A stretch of DNA of 64,000 nt from Bacillus sp. F19 (GCA_023823795.1 CP085710.1:4862001-4926000), one strand, 5' to 3'. Positions 22,798-33,205 are shown, counted from the first letter of the stretch. The notes: generated by a model not told the origin, from the letters alone. Numbers and translations: made by a program.

Positions 22798-25035
22798 TCA
22801 GTGCTCTTTTCCCTCAGGGTTTTCGAGGATAAGATCTGTTTCCATTGTATCTTCCTTGCTGCCTTTTCTTGCAAAAATGACCGCTTTATAAAGTCCGTCT
22901 TTCAGCTTTAGATCGTCTTTATTAAACGTCTTCCTGACAGCTCCTCTTTGAAGATTCCTGCCCCAGTCAAGAAAGCCCTCAAATCTGAGTGTATCGGGGT
23001 CATACAATGCAATACCCATTTCATCAGCTCCGCCCGGCAGATAAAACTCATACTTATACGTTCCTGCAGTATCACCGAATCCAAATTCAAATCCCATCAC
23101 ACGTGGATAATCCGGTTCATCTACTACATATAGATAAGGAAGCTTTTCGATTCGGCCGCCTGCTTCCACATCCATCCATCCATGATGAAGTCCCGCTTCC
23201 ATCCCATTTGAATAAATATCCAAAGTTACGAATACATCCTTTTGCTGTTTTGGTTCAACCTCCACTTTTTGCGGAATCCCCCATTGAAGACCTTTTGTAT
23301 ACTGGGGGTATTTAAAAGTATAAGCCTTTTTTTCATCTGACTGATTATCAAGAGTCAGCTTCACTTTTTTTCGGATACGGTCACCTCGCAGGGAAACTTG
23401 TCCGAATGACAATGAACCGGGATAAAGAAGCGCTTCTGTTTCCAGTGCACGTGTTAAATTGATCCTCCCCGTTCCCTGCTCGACGGGTTCATAGTAGACT
23501 CCGTCCTTGTCTTTCAGAGGCTCTGCTGAATTCATTAAGGCAGCTTTGATTTGCTCCGGGTTCCAATCTGGATGCGCCTGTTTTAATAGAGCACTGGCTC
23601 CTGCAACATGCGGCGCTGACATGCTTGTTCCCTGAAGACTTAAATATCCCTCCGGAACTGTGCTGTCAATTGCGACACCGGGAGCCACGACATCCGGCTT
23701 GATTTCCCACGTATAGGTGACCGGACCTCTTGAACTGAAATCTGCAAGCTGATCAGATTCATTCTGATAGACTGTTCGAACAAAAGCACCATTGCCCAAT
23801 TGTTTTTTAAGCCATAAACCATCCTCTTTTGAAATGGAGACGACCGGAATACCTGCTTCAATTTCAAGGTTTCCCGCAAAATTACCTTTCATGTTGTTGT
23901 AAATGATAATAGCCTTGGCTCCAACTTTTTCCGCAAAAAGGGCTTTTTCAGTAAACGTAATCTTTCCTCTCTCTACAAGAACAATTTTCCCTTTCATATC
24001 CGCTTTATACTGATGCTCTTCACCGATGCCGGCAAAGACGATTTCTTCCCCTTGATTAAGTATCCACTCTTTAGACCCTGCAAGGGCTGTGATGGGAACC
24101 ATTTTTCCCGTACCGCTAAGCTTTAAATAAGGTATTTTTTGCGGAGGAGTGGAAGCCCCGACGGAAATGGATTTGCTTGAAGTGCCGGGCGAGCCGATTG
24201 TCCAGACTCCAGGACCTGAATTCCCGCTTGACGTCACGGCTACAATTCCGTGTTCAACTGCTCGATCTAAAGCGAGACTTGTTGGCCAGTCAGGTCCATT
24301 GACTGTATTACCAAGCGATAAATTTAATACATCCACTTTATCTTCAATGGCCTTTTCAATTGCTGCTATCACTTGTTCGCTAGTGCCGTATCCTCCAGGA
24401 CCCAGCGCACGATAAGCAATGATTTCCGCTTCCGGTGCTACGCCCTGAAGTTTCCCATTCGCTGCAATGATACCGGCCACATGTGTACCGTGCAGTGTTT
24501 CCGTTCCATCTGTCGCTTTTGTTTCCATCGGATCGCTGTCACCGTCTATGAGATCTGCTCCGCCGTGATAGCTTCGGTTCAAATCCGGATGCGTATAATC
24601 TATCCCTGTATCAATAATGCCGACCTTCACTCCCTTGCCTGTCAGCCTTTTATGGTGAGAATCGAATTTTCCGCGAACTTCATTACCGCCGATAAACGGG
24701 ACACTCTCTTCAAGGCCGGCATGATAGGCCGTAACCGGACTCGCGTGCAATACATGGGGTTCTTTCTGAAGAGCTGCCAGATCTTTATGCTTTCCTGCAA
24801 CTGTGAAGCCGCTGAATACTTTTTTATAGGTACGGCGAATGTGAACATTTGGATAAGACTGCTTAATTTTTTGGGATACGGCCTCTGTATATTCTTTTTC
24901 AACTACGATCATGATCGTTTCTGTCTTATCCGGTGATTCCTCAGGAATAGCCGGGATGGCGGGGAACGTTTCTGCCTGTCCTGAAAAAGAAATCAGCATG
25001 AAAAATATTAAAGAAATCGTGCATTTTCGGCCCAT
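22798..25035 (-). CDS. Secreted subtilisin-like serine protease (Vpr-like)
   Basis: Peptidase S8 family, 745 aa. Order: signal peptide (CTISLIFFMLISFSGQAE), I9-type propeptide to about residue 110, catalytic domain with Asp in GIIDTGIDYTHPDL, His in LHGTHVAGIIAA and Ser in QGTSMSAPHVAG, a PA domain inserted before the serine (AIIIYNN and IPVVSISKEDG), and a C-terminal beta region. This layout matches B. subtilis Vpr, although the C-terminal part here is distinct. The start chosen is the ATG after AGGTGACAAAA, giving MGRKCTISL; an upstream in-frame ATG would bury the signal peptide. It is inserted between upp and the atp operon, which are neighbours in B. subtilis. Confidence 0.9.
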   Translation of the reverse strand: MGRKCTISLIFFMLISFSGQAETFPAIPAIPEESPDKTETIMIVVEKEYTEAVSQKIKQSYPNVHIRRTYKKVFSGFTVAGKHKDLAALQKEPHVLHASPVTAYHAGLEESVPFIGGNEVRGKFDSHHKRLTGKGVKVGIIDTGIDYTHPDLNRSYHGGADLIDGDSDPMETKATDGTETLHGTHVAGIIAANGKLQGVAPEAEIIAYRALGPGGYGTSEQVIAAIEKAIEDKVDVLNLSLGNTVNGPDWPTSLALDRAVEHGIVAVTSSGNSGPGVWTIGSPGTSSKSISVGASTPPQKIPYLKLSGTGKMVPITALAGSKEWILNQGEEIVFAGIGEEHQYKADMKGKIVLVERGKITFTEKALFAEKVGAKAIIIYNNMKGNFAGNLEIEAGIPVVSISKEDGLWLKKQLGNGAFVRTVYQNESDQLADFSSRGPVTYTWEIKPDVVAPGVAIDSTVPEGYLSLQGTSMSAPHVAGASALLKQAHPDWNPEQIKAALMNSAEPLKDKDGVYYEPVEQGTGRINLTRALETEALLYPGSLSFGQVSLRGDRIRKKVKLTLDNQSDEKKAYTFKYPQYTKGLQWGIPQKVEVEPKQQKDVFVTLDIYSNGMEAGLHHGWMDVEAGGRIEKLPYLYVVDEPDYPRVMGFEFGFGDTAGTYKYEFYLPGGADEMGIALYDPDTLRFEGFLDWGRNLQRGAVRKTFNKDDLKLKDGLYKAVIFARKGSKEDTMETDLILENPEGKEH

Positions 25036-25082
25036 TTTTGTCACCTCGCTCTTATTCTTTTCTAAGGAAGGTTCTTTCATGT

Positions 25083-25165
25083 AAGAAAAGCGGAAGCGCC
25101 AAAGCCCGCTCCGGCAGAAAAGTCCGGGTTTGACTTTTTTGGCGGTGCATTTCTTATGTGCTGCA
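25083..25165. repeat. Degenerate copy of the ~120-bp repeat
   Basis: Starts AGAAAAGCGGAAGCGCC and keeps CCGGCAGAAAAGTCCGGG and TTTGACTTTTTTGGC, but the middle and end are missing. It lies between the subtilase start and upp. Confidence 0.65.
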
Positions 25166-25207
25166 GATTGACAGCGATGTGCAATTTTTTATCCTGTATA
25201 AAACTAA

Positions 25208-25236
25208 AAATCCCCCTTTTTTATAAAGGAGGATTT
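25208..25236 (-). terminator. upp terminator
   Basis: Minus strand AAATCCTCCTTT pairs with AAAGGGGGATTT and ends in a short T run, 9 bp after the upp stop. Confidence 0.8.
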
Positions 25237-25244
25237 CGTTTCTA

Positions 25245-25874
25245 TTATTTCGTTCCGAACATTCGGTCTCCGGCATCACCAAGGCCAGGGACAATATATC
25301 CATGATCGTTTAATTTTTCATCAAGTGCTGCAATGTAAATATCAACATCAGGATGTGCTTCCTTCACAATCTCCACACCTTCTGGAGCCGCGATTAAACA
25401 CATGAATTTAATATTTTTAGCGCCGCGTTTTTTCACACTGTTGATTGCTTCAACAGCAGATCCGCCTGTTGCAAGCATTGGATCAACAACGATAAATTCG
25501 CGCTCTTCCACGTCAGAAGGGAGTTTCACATAATACTCGATTGGCTTTAACGTCTCTGGATCGCGGTATAAACCTACATGTCCGACTTTTGCTGCCGGGA
25601 TCAGTTTAATGATTCCGTCAACCATTCCAAGACCAGCTCGGAGAATAGGGACAATCGCAAGCTTTTTGCCAGCCAAAACCTTTGATTTTGCTACTTGCAC
25701 CGGTGTTTCAACTTCCACTTCTTCAAGCGGCATGTCTCTTGTAATTTCAAACATCATCAAGCTCGCAACTTCATCAACAAGCTCACGAAATTCTTTCGTA
25801 CCTGTCTTTACATCACGGATATATGTTAGCTTATGCTGAATAAGTGGATGATCAAAAACGTATACTTTGCCCAT
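25245..25874 (-). CDS. upp: Uracil phosphoribosyltransferase
   Basis: Salvage enzyme converting uracil and PRPP to UMP (209 aa, the normal length). The PRPP-binding loop [16 protein letters not shown] near residue 130 and the uracil-binding [17 protein letters not shown] end are present. Start [16 protein letters not shown] was chosen over an in-frame ATG ten codons upstream because AGGAGATGAGCCG precedes it and the length then fits the family. In B. subtilis glyA and upp are adjacent; here the amylase and uppP lie between them. Confidence 0.97.
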   Translation of the reverse strand: MGKVYVFDHPLIQHKLTYIRDVKTGTKEFRELVDEVASLMMFEITRDMPLEEVEVETPVQVAKSKVLAGKKLAIVPILRAGLGMVDGIIKLIPAAKVGHVGLYRDPETLKPIEYYVKLPSDVEEREFIVVDPMLATGGSAVEAINSVKKRGAKNIKFMCLIAAPEGVEIVKEAHPDVDIYIAALDEKLNDHGYIVPGLGDAGDRMFGTK

Positions 25875-26094
25875 CGGCTCATCTCCTTTTCTATGACACT
25901 TCAATAGATTTTACAGAAAAAGAAGAGCTGTTTCAAGAAGGATGGGAGATTTATTTGCAGGAATTCTTTAAAAGGACCGTTAGAGTGCAGATATTTACCG
26001 TTTTTTTATAAATATGAGTTCTTTCAAACATTTATCGGTGTAACTCCGAGATTTATCAATGTAATTCTCCCTTTTATCGGTCTTATTCATGAAT

Positions 26095-26128
26095 GAAAAA
26101 ACAGCTCACCCCTCAAACAGGCGAGCTG
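26095..26128 (-). terminator. Terminator of the glucanotransferase gene
   Basis: Minus strand CAGCTCGCC pairs with GGTGAGCTG (one wobble), followed by TTTTTT. The 25905-26095 stretch between this and upp has no gene; it holds a few loose units such as TTTATCGGTGTAACTCC and TTTATCAATGTAATTCTCC. Confidence 0.8.
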
Positions 26129-26135
26129 ATCTTTT

Positions 26136-28262
26136 TTAGTTCTGGAAATTAGAAATAGATGTCCCCGGACCGCTTGATGGGGTCGTGTATAAATGGTTCG
26201 CTCCGCTTTCCCAAACAACATTTCCGCTTGCATCCTTTTTAATAAACTTAAATTCAATATCGCGCCCAGCCGGCACGCTGACGTCATAATACCAGCCCGG
26301 ATACTTTGTGATTACCTGGTTATACATCGGTCCAATAGCCCTCGCTGCATCCCAGTTTCCAAGCTCGCTTACATTTCCTACTATATATACTGACTGGCCA
26401 GGACTAGTTGTTGCATTGTTCACCATAAACCGTACAGATGACTGCTTTCCGGATAAAACCTCAACTGGACCGTACGTATTGCTTACTGTCCCTCCTGATA
26501 AAGTGACAGACACCTGATAATTGCCTTCAGCTAAAACTGGCACCTGTGCACGAATTTCAGTATTCGACCAGGATAATACGGCTGCATTTCCTGTTCCAAC
26601 CTTCACTGAACCAACAGATGTGCCGAAGGATTCTCCGCTGATTGTGATGGTTCTTCCAGGGACTGCCATGACCGGACCGATTTGACCGATTGTCGGTGCG
26701 GCTGCGGTTCCATTGGAAGAATAGACGCCTGCTTCCCCTGGTGATAGGTCAAATGCAGAAACAGCTCCTCCGCTGCCCACTGATAAACTGTTGCCATTCA
26801 ATAAGGAAGTCAGCTGATCAGAATAACTCCCTGCAGGCAGGGCCGTTGAAAGATTTGTTATGTTGTAAGCTGCTGTTTTGCTTTTATTCACCGCTACCAA
26901 TACTACATCTTTGCCAAATGTTCTTTCATAGATATAGACATCATTATTAATCCATCTTTCTTTTGTTTTTCCATAGCCTAAAGCCTGGTTCGATTTACGC
27001 AGGGCTGAAAGCTTGCTGATGATCTGATAGGCTTTCGTTGTTTTATTGAAAGATGTTTGTTTTTTCCGGTTGTTTGGATCTCCATTGCCTGTCATATATT
27101 GCTCGGTTCCGTAATACACGTTCGGCACGCCTCTTGAAGTGAGCATGACAGCTAAAGCAAGATCTGTATTTTTTACATCCGCCCCGTCAAAGTGAAAGCG
27201 GTCCATATCGTGATTATCAAGGAAGGTGACCTGATCGGCAGCCTGTTCATACTTCGCTTCCGACTCAGTGATCATCGAGTTAAAGCCATACCAGCTGTCA
27301 GAGCCGTTTCTTAATACCTGTCTCAGTTTTTGGCCAAAACGGAAATCAAGCAATGACATTCCTGTGGTGTTGGCAAAGTTATAATAGTTTTGATCCACCT
27401 CATTTTCCCCAAGGAACCATTCTCCGAACGTAAACACCGGTTTATAGCTGTAGATGGTTTCCATGAACGTCTTTTGCCAGCCGAACGGCATATGCTTAAC
27501 TGCATCTACCCTGATCCCGTCGATTCCCATATCGAGCCAGAGCTTCACAGAATCCTTTAAGTATTTATCCACTGTCGGGTTCTGATGATTGAAATCTGCC
27601 AGATCATAGAGATTTCTGTATATCCCATCTTCAATAGAAGAAAAATTCGTTCCGCCATTATGATGGAATAAGTCTTTCGTATCGTTTGTATAGCCGCCCA
27701 CAAGCGTACCGTTATCATATAGCTTCCCGTTTTCCATATAAGACGGAGTGTCTTCTGATGCTTGTGAGGTGTGATTTGGCGCAAAATCGATAATGACCTT
27801 TATTCCCTTCTGATGTGCTGTATTGATAAGGGCTTGAAACTCTTGCATCGTGCCGTAAAATGGGTTTGGCTTTTTAAAATCCCGCGCCCAATATCCGTGA
27901 TAGGATGCCGTGCCTGCTGCATCATTCAAAACGGAATAGACATTTTCGACAGGCTGAGATATCCATAACGCCGTAATCCCCATATCCGTGAAATATCCTT
28001 CATTCAGTTTATTGATAATTCCCTGCCAGTCACCGCCGCAGTATTTTCTTAAGTTTGAGCAGTCGGCGCTGAACAAGCTGCCTGTCGGATTATTATTAGC
28101 ATTCCCATCACTGAATCGATCCGTCATAATTTGATAGATAATATCGTTTGAATAGTTTACTTTGTTATTTATGGAAGCGTTTGCATAATTATCCGCAAAC
28201 GGTCCATACAAACTAAAAATAAGAACAAATGCAAATAGTAGACTCATTGCTTTTTTTAACAT
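26136..28262 (-). CDS. Secreted cyclodextrin glucanotransferase (GH13 with IPT/TIG and CBM20)
   Basis: 708-aa secreted starch enzyme. A signal peptide (residues 1-29) is followed by the GH13 barrel with IIDFAPNHT, the nucleophile Asp in [17 protein letters not shown], the acid/base Glu in FTFGEWFLG and [11 protein letters not shown]. An aromatic residue in [11 protein letters not shown] corresponds to the central-site residue typical of cyclodextrin glucanotransferases. Then come a beta domain to about residue 515, an IPT/TIG domain ([21 protein letters not shown]) and a CBM20 starch-binding domain ([14 protein letters not shown] ... [12 protein letters not shown]). Maltogenic amylase is the main alternative. 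It converts starch to cyclodextrins outside the cell. It breaks the glyA-upp order and was probably inserted. Confidence 0.88.
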   Translation of the reverse strand: MLKKAMSLLFAFVLIFSLYGPFADNYANASINNKVNYSNDIIYQIMTDRFSDGNANNNPTGSLFSADCSNLRKYCGGDWQGIINKLNEGYFTDMGITALWISQPVENVYSVLNDAAGTASYHGYWARDFKKPNPFYGTMQEFQALINTAHQKGIKVIIDFAPNHTSQASEDTPSYMENGKLYDNGTLVGGYTNDTKDLFHHNGGTNFSSIEDGIYRNLYDLADFNHQNPTVDKYLKDSVKLWLDMGIDGIRVDAVKHMPFGWQKTFMETIYSYKPVFTFGEWFLGENEVDQNYYNFANTTGMSLLDFRFGQKLRQVLRNGSDSWYGFNSMITESEAKYEQAADQVTFLDNHDMDRFHFDGADVKNTDLALAVMLTSRGVPNVYYGTEQYMTGNGDPNNRKKQTSFNKTTKAYQIISKLSALRKSNQALGYGKTKERWINNDVYIYERTFGKDVVLVAVNKSKTAAYNITNLSTALPAGSYSDQLTSLLNGNSLSVGSGGAVSAFDLSPGEAGVYSSNGTAAAPTIGQIGPVMAVPGRTITISGESFGTSVGSVKVGTGNAAVLSWSNTEIRAQVPVLAEGNYQVSVTLSGGTVSNTYGPVEVLSGKQSSVRFMVNNATTSPGQSVYIVGNVSELGNWDAARAIGPMYNQVITKYPGWYYDVSVPAGRDIEFKFIKKDASGNVVWESGANHLYTTPSSGPGTSISNFQN

Positions 28263-28329
28263 CCAGCCATCTCTCCCTTGATCATGTTTTCCTGAACTTC
28301 CTTTAGCTGCTTCCTCCTTTCCACAATAA

Positions 28330-28360
28330 AACCCCGTTATTCATAAAGAATAACGGGGTT
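28330..28360. promoter_or_regulatory. Perfect 13-bp-arm hairpin in the glucanotransferase leader
   Basis: AACCCCGTTATTC and GAATAACGGGGTT enclose a 5-base loop, 68 bp before the start codon. On the minus strand it is followed by TTTTATT, a weak terminator tail, so it could act as an attenuator or message-stabilising stem. A second inverted repeat, TTGTCC-6-GGACAA (28362-28379), lies beside it. Confidence 0.6.
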
Positions 28361-28418
28361 GTTGTCCATATCAGGACAATGCATAGCCCTCAGGTTATGT
28401 TGCAGGTATCTAAGAATG

Positions 28419-28447
28419 ATATTAAATAGATTTAATCGTTTACACAA
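28419..28447 (-). promoter_or_regulatory. Candidate promoter and CcpA (cre) site of the glucanotransferase gene
   Basis: Minus strand TTGTGT, 17 bp, TAATAT resembles a SigA promoter. Overlapping it, TGTAAACGATTAAA matches the cre consensus TGWAANCGNTNWCA at 13 of 14 positions. A cre on the promoter would give glucose repression, which suits a starch-degrading exoenzyme. Confidence 0.6.
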
Positions 28448-28624
28448 TATTCTAAATACTCATTTTCCACTTTCAGATTTTAAGTATTTTGGCCCATCCT
28501 CAGTGAATTTCACTTTACACAAATTTACCATTTTCATGAAATTCATAGACTTCTAACTATGAAACGTTTAAAATCATCAAAGAGCGTTTTTTAAATTGAA
28601 CTAGTTAAAGAGGTGGATTTAAAC

Positions 28625-29452
28625 TTGAATTTATGGGAGATTTTTGTTGCTGTTGTTTTAGGCATTGTGGAAGGTTTAACGGAATTTGCTCCAGTATCCT
28701 CTACTGGACATATGATTATATTTGATGATTTGCTGTTTCAATCTAAAGAGCTTTATGGTGAACATGTTGCAAATACGTTTAAAATTGTGATTCAGCTGGG
28801 ATCCATTCTTGCGGTCGTCATTATTTTCAGAGAGCGTTTTATCAGCTTGCTCGGTCTGAAAAAAGAAACAGCTGAGGTAAAACGAACAAAGTTAAAATTA
28901 ACAAAAGTCATCGTAGGTTTGCTGCCTGCTGCTGTTCTTGGTCTTCTATTTGAAGATTATATCGATGAACATTTATTTTCTATCCATACAGTTTTAATTG
29001 GCCTAGTCATTGGCGCGTTCTTGATGCTGGCTGCTGATTTCGTTCAGCGCAAAAGAACCATTACAACAGAAACCGTGGATAAAATCACATACAAACAGGC
29101 TTTGCTTGTAGGGCTGATCCAATGTTTATCGTTATGGCCGGGATTTTCTCGTTCTGGATCGACGATTTCCGGAGGCGTTATGCTTGGCATGAATCATAGA
29201 ACTGCTTCTGACTTCACCTTCATCATGGCCGTTCCAATTATGGCAGGCGCAAGCGGACTTTCTCTTCTAAAGAACTGGGAGCACTTCACGCTGGACGCAC
29301 TTCCATTCTTTATTGCAGGATTTATCAGCGCATTCGTAGTCGCTTTAATTTCGATTCGCTTCTTCCTTGACCTTATCAACAAAATTAAATTAGTGCCGTT
29401 TGCCATTTACCGCATTATTTTAGCAGCAGTAATTTATTTTGTATTTCTATAA
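28625..29452 (+). CDS. uppP: Undecaprenyl-diphosphatase (BacA/UppP)
   Basis: Membrane phosphatase recycling undecaprenyl pyrophosphate, the lipid carrier for cell-wall synthesis (275 aa, about 8 helices). Conserved motifs GIVEGLTEFAPVSSTGHMI near the N-terminus and WPGFSRSGSTISGG near residue 175 contain the catalytic Glu, His and Arg residues. A TTG start giving MNLWEIFVAVV is preferred because AGAGGTGG stands 8 bases upstream; an in-frame GTG overlaps that site. The only plus-strand gene in this part; it is not found here in B. subtilis. Confidence 0.95.
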   Translation: MNLWEIFVAVVLGIVEGLTEFAPVSSTGHMIIFDDLLFQSKELYGEHVANTFKIVIQLGSILAVVIIFRERFISLLGLKKETAEVKRTKLKLTKVIVGLLPAAVLGLLFEDYIDEHLFSIHTVLIGLVIGAFLMLAADFVQRKRTITTETVDKITYKQALLVGLIQCLSLWPGFSRSGSTISGGVMLGMNHRTASDFTFIMAVPIMAGASGLSLLKNWEHFTLDALPFFIAGFISAFVVALISIRFFLDLINKIKLVPFAIYRIILAAVIYFVFL

Positions 29453-29457
29453 GAGAA

Positions 29458-29495
29458 AAGAGCAAATCCGGCTCATCTGGATTTGCTCTTTTTTC
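29458..29495 (+). terminator. uppP terminator
   Basis: GAGCAAATCC pairs with GGATTTGCTC, followed by six T. It faces the glyA terminator. Confidence 0.9.
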
Positions 29496-29499
29496 GGTC

Positions 29500-29525
29500 A
29501 AAAAAAGGGCTGAACGAGTCAGCCC
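29500..29525 (-). terminator. glyA terminator
   Basis: Minus strand GGGCTGACTCGTTCAGCCC stem followed by seven T. Confidence 0.9.
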
Positions 29526-29531
29526 AATCTA

Positions 29532-30767
29532 TTACACATACAAAGAAAACTTAGAAGTTAAAGCTTCTACTCTGCTCTTTGCTTCTTCTAATTTCGCTTC
29601 ATCTTCAGGGTTGCTGAGTGCAAGACCCATGATCGCAGCGATTTCATCCATATCTTCAAGACCGAAGCCTCTGCTTGTTACAGCAGCAGTACCGATACGG
29701 ACTCCGCTTGTCACGAATGGACTTTCTGGATCAAATGGAATTGTGTTTTTGTTCACTGTAATTCCGATATCATCCAACACTTTTTCTGCAACTTTGCCAG
29801 TCAGATTCAATGAACGCACATCAATTAAAATCAAGTGATTGTCTGTTCCGTCTGATACTAGCGTTAATCCTTGGTTCTTCAAGCTTTCAGCAAGACGATT
29901 TGCATTAGCAATGATGTTAGATGCATATGTCTTGAAGTCGTCTTGAAGGACTTCTCCAAATGAAACAGCTTTTGCAGCAATTACATGCATAAGCGGTCCG
30001 CCTTGGATTCCAGGAAAAATTGATTTATCAATCTTTTTCGCGAATTCTTCTTTGCAGAGAATCATACCGCCGCGAGGTCCGCGCAATGTTTTATGCGTTG
30101 TTGTTGTAACAAAATCAGCATAAGGAACAGGATTTTGATGCAGGCCTGCCGCTACAAGTCCTGCAATATGAGCCATGTCTACCATGAAATAAGCTCCGAC
30201 TTCATCCGCAATTTCACGGAATTTCTTGAAATCAATTGCACGAGGATATGCACTTGCGCCTGCAACAATCAGCTTCGGCTTATGCAAGCGGGCTTTTTCT
30301 AATACATCTTCATAGTTAATGCGATGTGTTTCTTGGTCCACACCATATTCAACGAAATTGTACTGCACGCCGCTGAAGTTAACAGGGCTTCCGTGTGTTA
30401 AGTGACCGCCATGAGATAAGTTCATGCCAAGAACTGTATCTCCCTGTTCAAGGATTGTGAAGTACACAGCCATATTTGCCTGTGCACCTGAATGAGGCTG
30501 CACGTTAACATGCTCTGCACCGAAAATTTCTTTTGCACGGTCTCTTGCAATATTTTCTACAACATCCACATGCTCACAGCCTCCGTAATAACGGCGGCCA
30601 GGGTAACCTTCTGCATATTTGTTCGTAAGGACTGAGCCTTGAGCTTCCATTACGGCTTCTGTAACAAAGTTTTCAGAAGCAATCAATTCGATTTTCGTGC
30701 GCTGACGCTGTAATTCATCCTGAATTGCTTCAAATACGCTTGTATCCTGCTTGCTTAAATGTTTCAT
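29532..30767 (-). CDS. glyA: Serine hydroxymethyltransferase
   Basis: PLP enzyme interconverting serine and glycine with tetrahydrofolate, the main source of one-carbon units (411 aa). The PLP lysine lies in [19 protein letters not shown] near residue 225; [15 protein letters not shown] near residue 50 is the usual N-terminal signature. Start [15 protein letters not shown] follows a GGGGGATTC ribosome site; 14 codons of open frame upstream are not likely to be translated. It follows ywlG as in B. subtilis. Confidence 0.98.
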   Translation of the reverse strand: MKHLSKQDTSVFEAIQDELQRQRTKIELIASENFVTEAVMEAQGSVLTNKYAEGYPGRRYYGGCEHVDVVENIARDRAKEIFGAEHVNVQPHSGAQANMAVYFTILEQGDTVLGMNLSHGGHLTHGSPVNFSGVQYNFVEYGVDQETHRINYEDVLEKARLHKPKLIVAGASAYPRAIDFKKFREIADEVGAYFMVDMAHIAGLVAAGLHQNPVPYADFVTTTTHKTLRGPRGGMILCKEEFAKKIDKSIFPGIQGGPLMHVIAAKAVSFGEVLQDDFKTYASNIIANANRLAESLKNQGLTLVSDGTDNHLILIDVRSLNLTGKVAEKVLDDIGITVNKNTIPFDPESPFVTSGVRIGTAAVTSRGFGLEDMDEIAAIMGLALSNPEDEAKLEEAKSRVEALTSKFSLYV

Positions 30768-30961
30768 GTTTAGAATCCCCCTATCCATTTCATCTGATTT
30801 TGCAGACAATTTTCACATTCAATTCAACTTTATTGTACACGTTCATGATCAAGATTGTAATAGATTTATGTATATTTTTTATCAAGAACGGTGATTTTTG
30901 AGGAAATAGCACTAAAATAACGAATAATAACCACATAATTTTTTTATATTGTTCGTATTTA

Positions 30962-31534
30962 TTATGTACACTTCCTGTTTTCTTCCTTGGCTGCATACAC
31001 GGCTCTTTCTCCGCCGATCAGCTTCGGACGTGTCTTTGCCATTGTAACACGGGCATGTCCAACCTGATTTACAGAGCTCCTGACAGGAACCGCTACATGC
31101 AAAAGATGCATACCGATAAAAGTATCACCGATATCAATGCCGCCGTCAGCTTTTATGAATTCAACCACAACAGGCTCTTTGAAAGCTGAATAAGCATATG
31201 TCGCCATCGCTCCGCCAGCCGCTCGTACAGGTGTAACCGTTACTGCTTCAAGGTTATAGGAAGCAGCTGTCTCATGCTCAACAACTAATGCTCTGTTCAA
31301 ATGCTCGCAGCATTGAAAAGCAAGATGCATGCCTGTTCTTTCTTTAAACGCCTTTAATTCCTCAAAAATCATTTCCGCGGCTTCAATCGTACCAGCCGTA
31401 CCAATCTTTTCTCCAATCACTTCACTCGTGCTGCAGCCAACCACAAAGATGTTTCCCGCGCGAAAGGAAGATTGCTCTTCTAAATCAGCAAGCATCGTGC
31501 GCAGCTGATTCTTCCACTCCCCAATCGTTGTCAT
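30962..31534 (-). CDS. ywlG: TIGR01440 family protein YwlG
   Basis: Conserved protein of unknown function (190 aa) always found between rpiB and glyA in Bacillus. It has [19 protein letters not shown] near the N-terminus and [26 protein letters not shown] near residue 140. It lies 6 bp after rpiB in the same operon. No catalytic role can be read from the sequence. Confidence 0.9.
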   Translation of the reverse strand: MTTIGEWKNQLRTMLADLEEQSSFRAGNIFVVGCSTSEVIGEKIGTAGTIEAAEMIFEELKAFKERTGMHLAFQCCEHLNRALVVEHETAASYNLEAVTVTPVRAAGGAMATYAYSAFKEPVVVEFIKADGGIDIGDTFIGMHLLHVAVPVRSSVNQVGHARVTMAKTRPKLIGGERAVYAAKEENRKCT

Positions 31535-31540
31535 TTCGCT

Positions 31541-31990
31541 TCACCCTTGCCGTTTATTTTCAAATGCAGTGATTTTACTGACGCGATTTTCGTGTCTTCC
31601 GCCTTCAAATTCTGTTGTCAGCCAGATTCTTGCAATTTCACGGGCCAGACCAGGACCGATAACACGCTCGCCCATAGCAAGCATATTGCTGTTATTGTGC
31701 TCTCTTGTTGCTTTTGCACTGAATGTATCATGGACAAGCGCGCAGCGGATCCCTTTTACTTTATTGGCAGAAATGCTCATGCCGATGCCCGTGCCGCAAA
31801 TCAGAATTCCGCGGTCAAATTCCCCGCTTGCCACTTTTTCTGCTACCGGCAGCGCATAGTCCGGATAATCTACCGACGTTTCGCATTCACAGCCAAAATC
31901 TTCATACTGTATTTTCATTTCATCCATTAGCTGCTTGATTTCCTCGCGGAGATTCAGCCCGCCATGGTCAGAAGCAATTGCAATTTTCAT
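31541..31990 (-). CDS. rpiB: Ribose 5-phosphate isomerase B
   Basis: RpiB/LacA/LacB family sugar-phosphate isomerase (149 aa) that interconverts ribose 5-phosphate and ribulose 5-phosphate. The N-terminal ASDHGGLNLRE and the active-site segment GILICGTGIGMSISANKVKGIRCALVHD with its cysteine are present. It corresponds to B. subtilis ywlF. Neighbours ywlE and ywlG are the expected ones. Confidence 0.95.
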   Translation of the reverse strand: MKIAIASDHGGLNLREEIKQLMDEMKIQYEDFGCECETSVDYPDYALPVAEKVASGEFDRGILICGTGIGMSISANKVKGIRCALVHDTFSAKATREHNNSNMLAMGERVIGPGLAREIARIWLTTEFEGGRHENRVSKITAFENKRQG

Positions 31991-32011
31991 TTTTTTAACC
32001 CTCCAGAACGC

Positions 32012-32464
32012 TTAATTTTCTAATTTTTTAATCAGAAGCATAATCATTTTTTCTAAATCTTCACGGGTCATTCTGTAAATCTCAAGTGAACCGCCGAACG
32101 GATCCATGACATCGCGCCGATTCTGTTCATCCTCCATCACAAATTCAGAGAGGGTAAAGGCTTTTTCGATCGCCTGCGGATATCGTTCAAATATCAGCTC
32201 TTTATGACTTTCAGTCATTGTTAAAATGTACGTTGCCCAGCGGATGTGCTCTTCATTCAAAAGAGACGAGCGGTGATTGCATACGATTCCTTTTTCATCA
32301 AGGGCCTGTTTCGCATGAAAGGAAGCATCACTGCCGCCGCTTGCATACACACCTGCAGATTTGACCGAAAGGAGATGATCGTTTTCTTTCATATGATTCA
32401 ATAATGCTTCCGCCATGGGGCTTCTGCATGTATTTCCTGTACAAACAAAAAGGATATTAATCAT
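32012..32464 (-). CDS. ywlE: Low-molecular-weight protein arginine phosphatase
   Basis: LMW-PTP fold enzyme (150 aa) that removes phosphate from arginines placed by McsB in the CtsR/ClpC quality-control pathway. The P-loop CTGNTCRSPMAEALL at residue 7 has the nucleophilic cysteine, and the threonine before the second cysteine is the residue linked to arginine rather than tyrosine specificity. The acid aspartate is in RDVMDPFGGS near residue 120. Confidence 0.93.
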   Translation of the reverse strand: MINILFVCTGNTCRSPMAEALLNHMKENDHLLSVKSAGVYASGGSDASFHAKQALDEKGIVCNHRSSLLNEEHIRWATYILTMTESHKELIFERYPQAIEKAFTLSEFVMEDEQNRRDVMDPFGGSLEIYRMTREDLEKMIMLLIKKLEN

Positions 32465-32530
32465 TCATCTGCCTCCTTTCTTTTATTATAATCCAATTAG
32501 GGTTAGGAAAGTAGTCATTGGGACTTTTCA

Positions 32531-32564
32531 GAAAAACAAAAAACAGGCCATTATTGGACCTGTT
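32531..32564 (-). terminator. mntP terminator
   Basis: Minus strand AACAGGTCCA and TGGCCTGTT (one mismatch) around ATAA, followed by TTTTTGTTTTTC. Confidence 0.7.
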
Positions 32565-32569
32565 ATCAT

Positions 32570-33130
32570 CTATATTGGAAAAATCAGCTTCAAGCCAAAA
32601 CCTAATAGAATGCTTCCGCCGAGAGCTTCACCGTATGTACCCAGCCAGTTTTGAACTCTTCTTCCAATCAGAAGGCCAATCCATGTGAGCACCATGCTGA
32701 CAATGCCGAACATTGCGATTGTCAGGAACGTTCTTGCACCGTAAATTCCAAGACTTAAACCGACTGAAAAGCTGTCCAGGCTTACGCTGAGCGCAAAAAA
32801 AAGGAGACCAAAGCCTACCGGTGTAATCATAGGTTCATTATCTTTTTTTAATGAAGCGAAAATCATCTGCACTCCGAGAAGGATCAGCAGTGCACCGCCT
32901 GCAATCGAGGCAATATTCCCAAACGTACTGGAGAGCACTTTTCCGATCCACATCCCGGCAAGCGGCATCCATAAATGAAACAGACCGATCGTCAGCCCAA
33001 TATAAAAAATCTGCCTTAACCGGAGTTTGATCAGCCCCATCCCAAGTCCGACTGAAAAAGCATCCATTCCAAGCGCAAATGCCATCATAAATAAGGTAAT
33101 GAGTTCCCCAATTAATGCCTCTATATTCAT
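32570..33130 (-). CDS. mntP: Manganese efflux pump MntP
   Basis: Membrane exporter of Mn2+ (186 aa, six helices). Paired acidic motifs [18 protein letters not shown] near the N-terminus and [19 protein letters not shown] near residue 110 carry the aspartates that move the metal. Start [13 protein letters not shown] follows GGAGGCTTTAGA. It matches ywlD in B. subtilis order. No yybP-ykoY-type leader is seen in the 75-bp upstream gap. Confidence 0.93.
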   Translation of the reverse strand: MNIEALIGELITLFMMAFALGMDAFSVGLGMGLIKLRLRQIFYIGLTIGLFHLWMPLAGMWIGKVLSSTFGNIASIAGGALLILLGVQMIFASLKKDNEPMITPVGFGLLFFALSVSLDSFSVGLSLGIYGARTFLTIAMFGIVSMVLTWIGLLIGRRVQNWLGTYGEALGGSILLGFGLKLIFPI

Positions 33131-33205
33131 TCTAAAGCCTCCTCGGACACGCTTCATTCAAACTTATGCACGTCCGAGTTTTCTTAGAACATCTTCTAAG
33201 TCTTC

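Noticed and set aside
24373-24936. Plus-strand 187-codon frame opposite the subtilase
   Set aside because: It lies wholly within the subtilase catalytic domain, has no ribosome site and no family resemblance.
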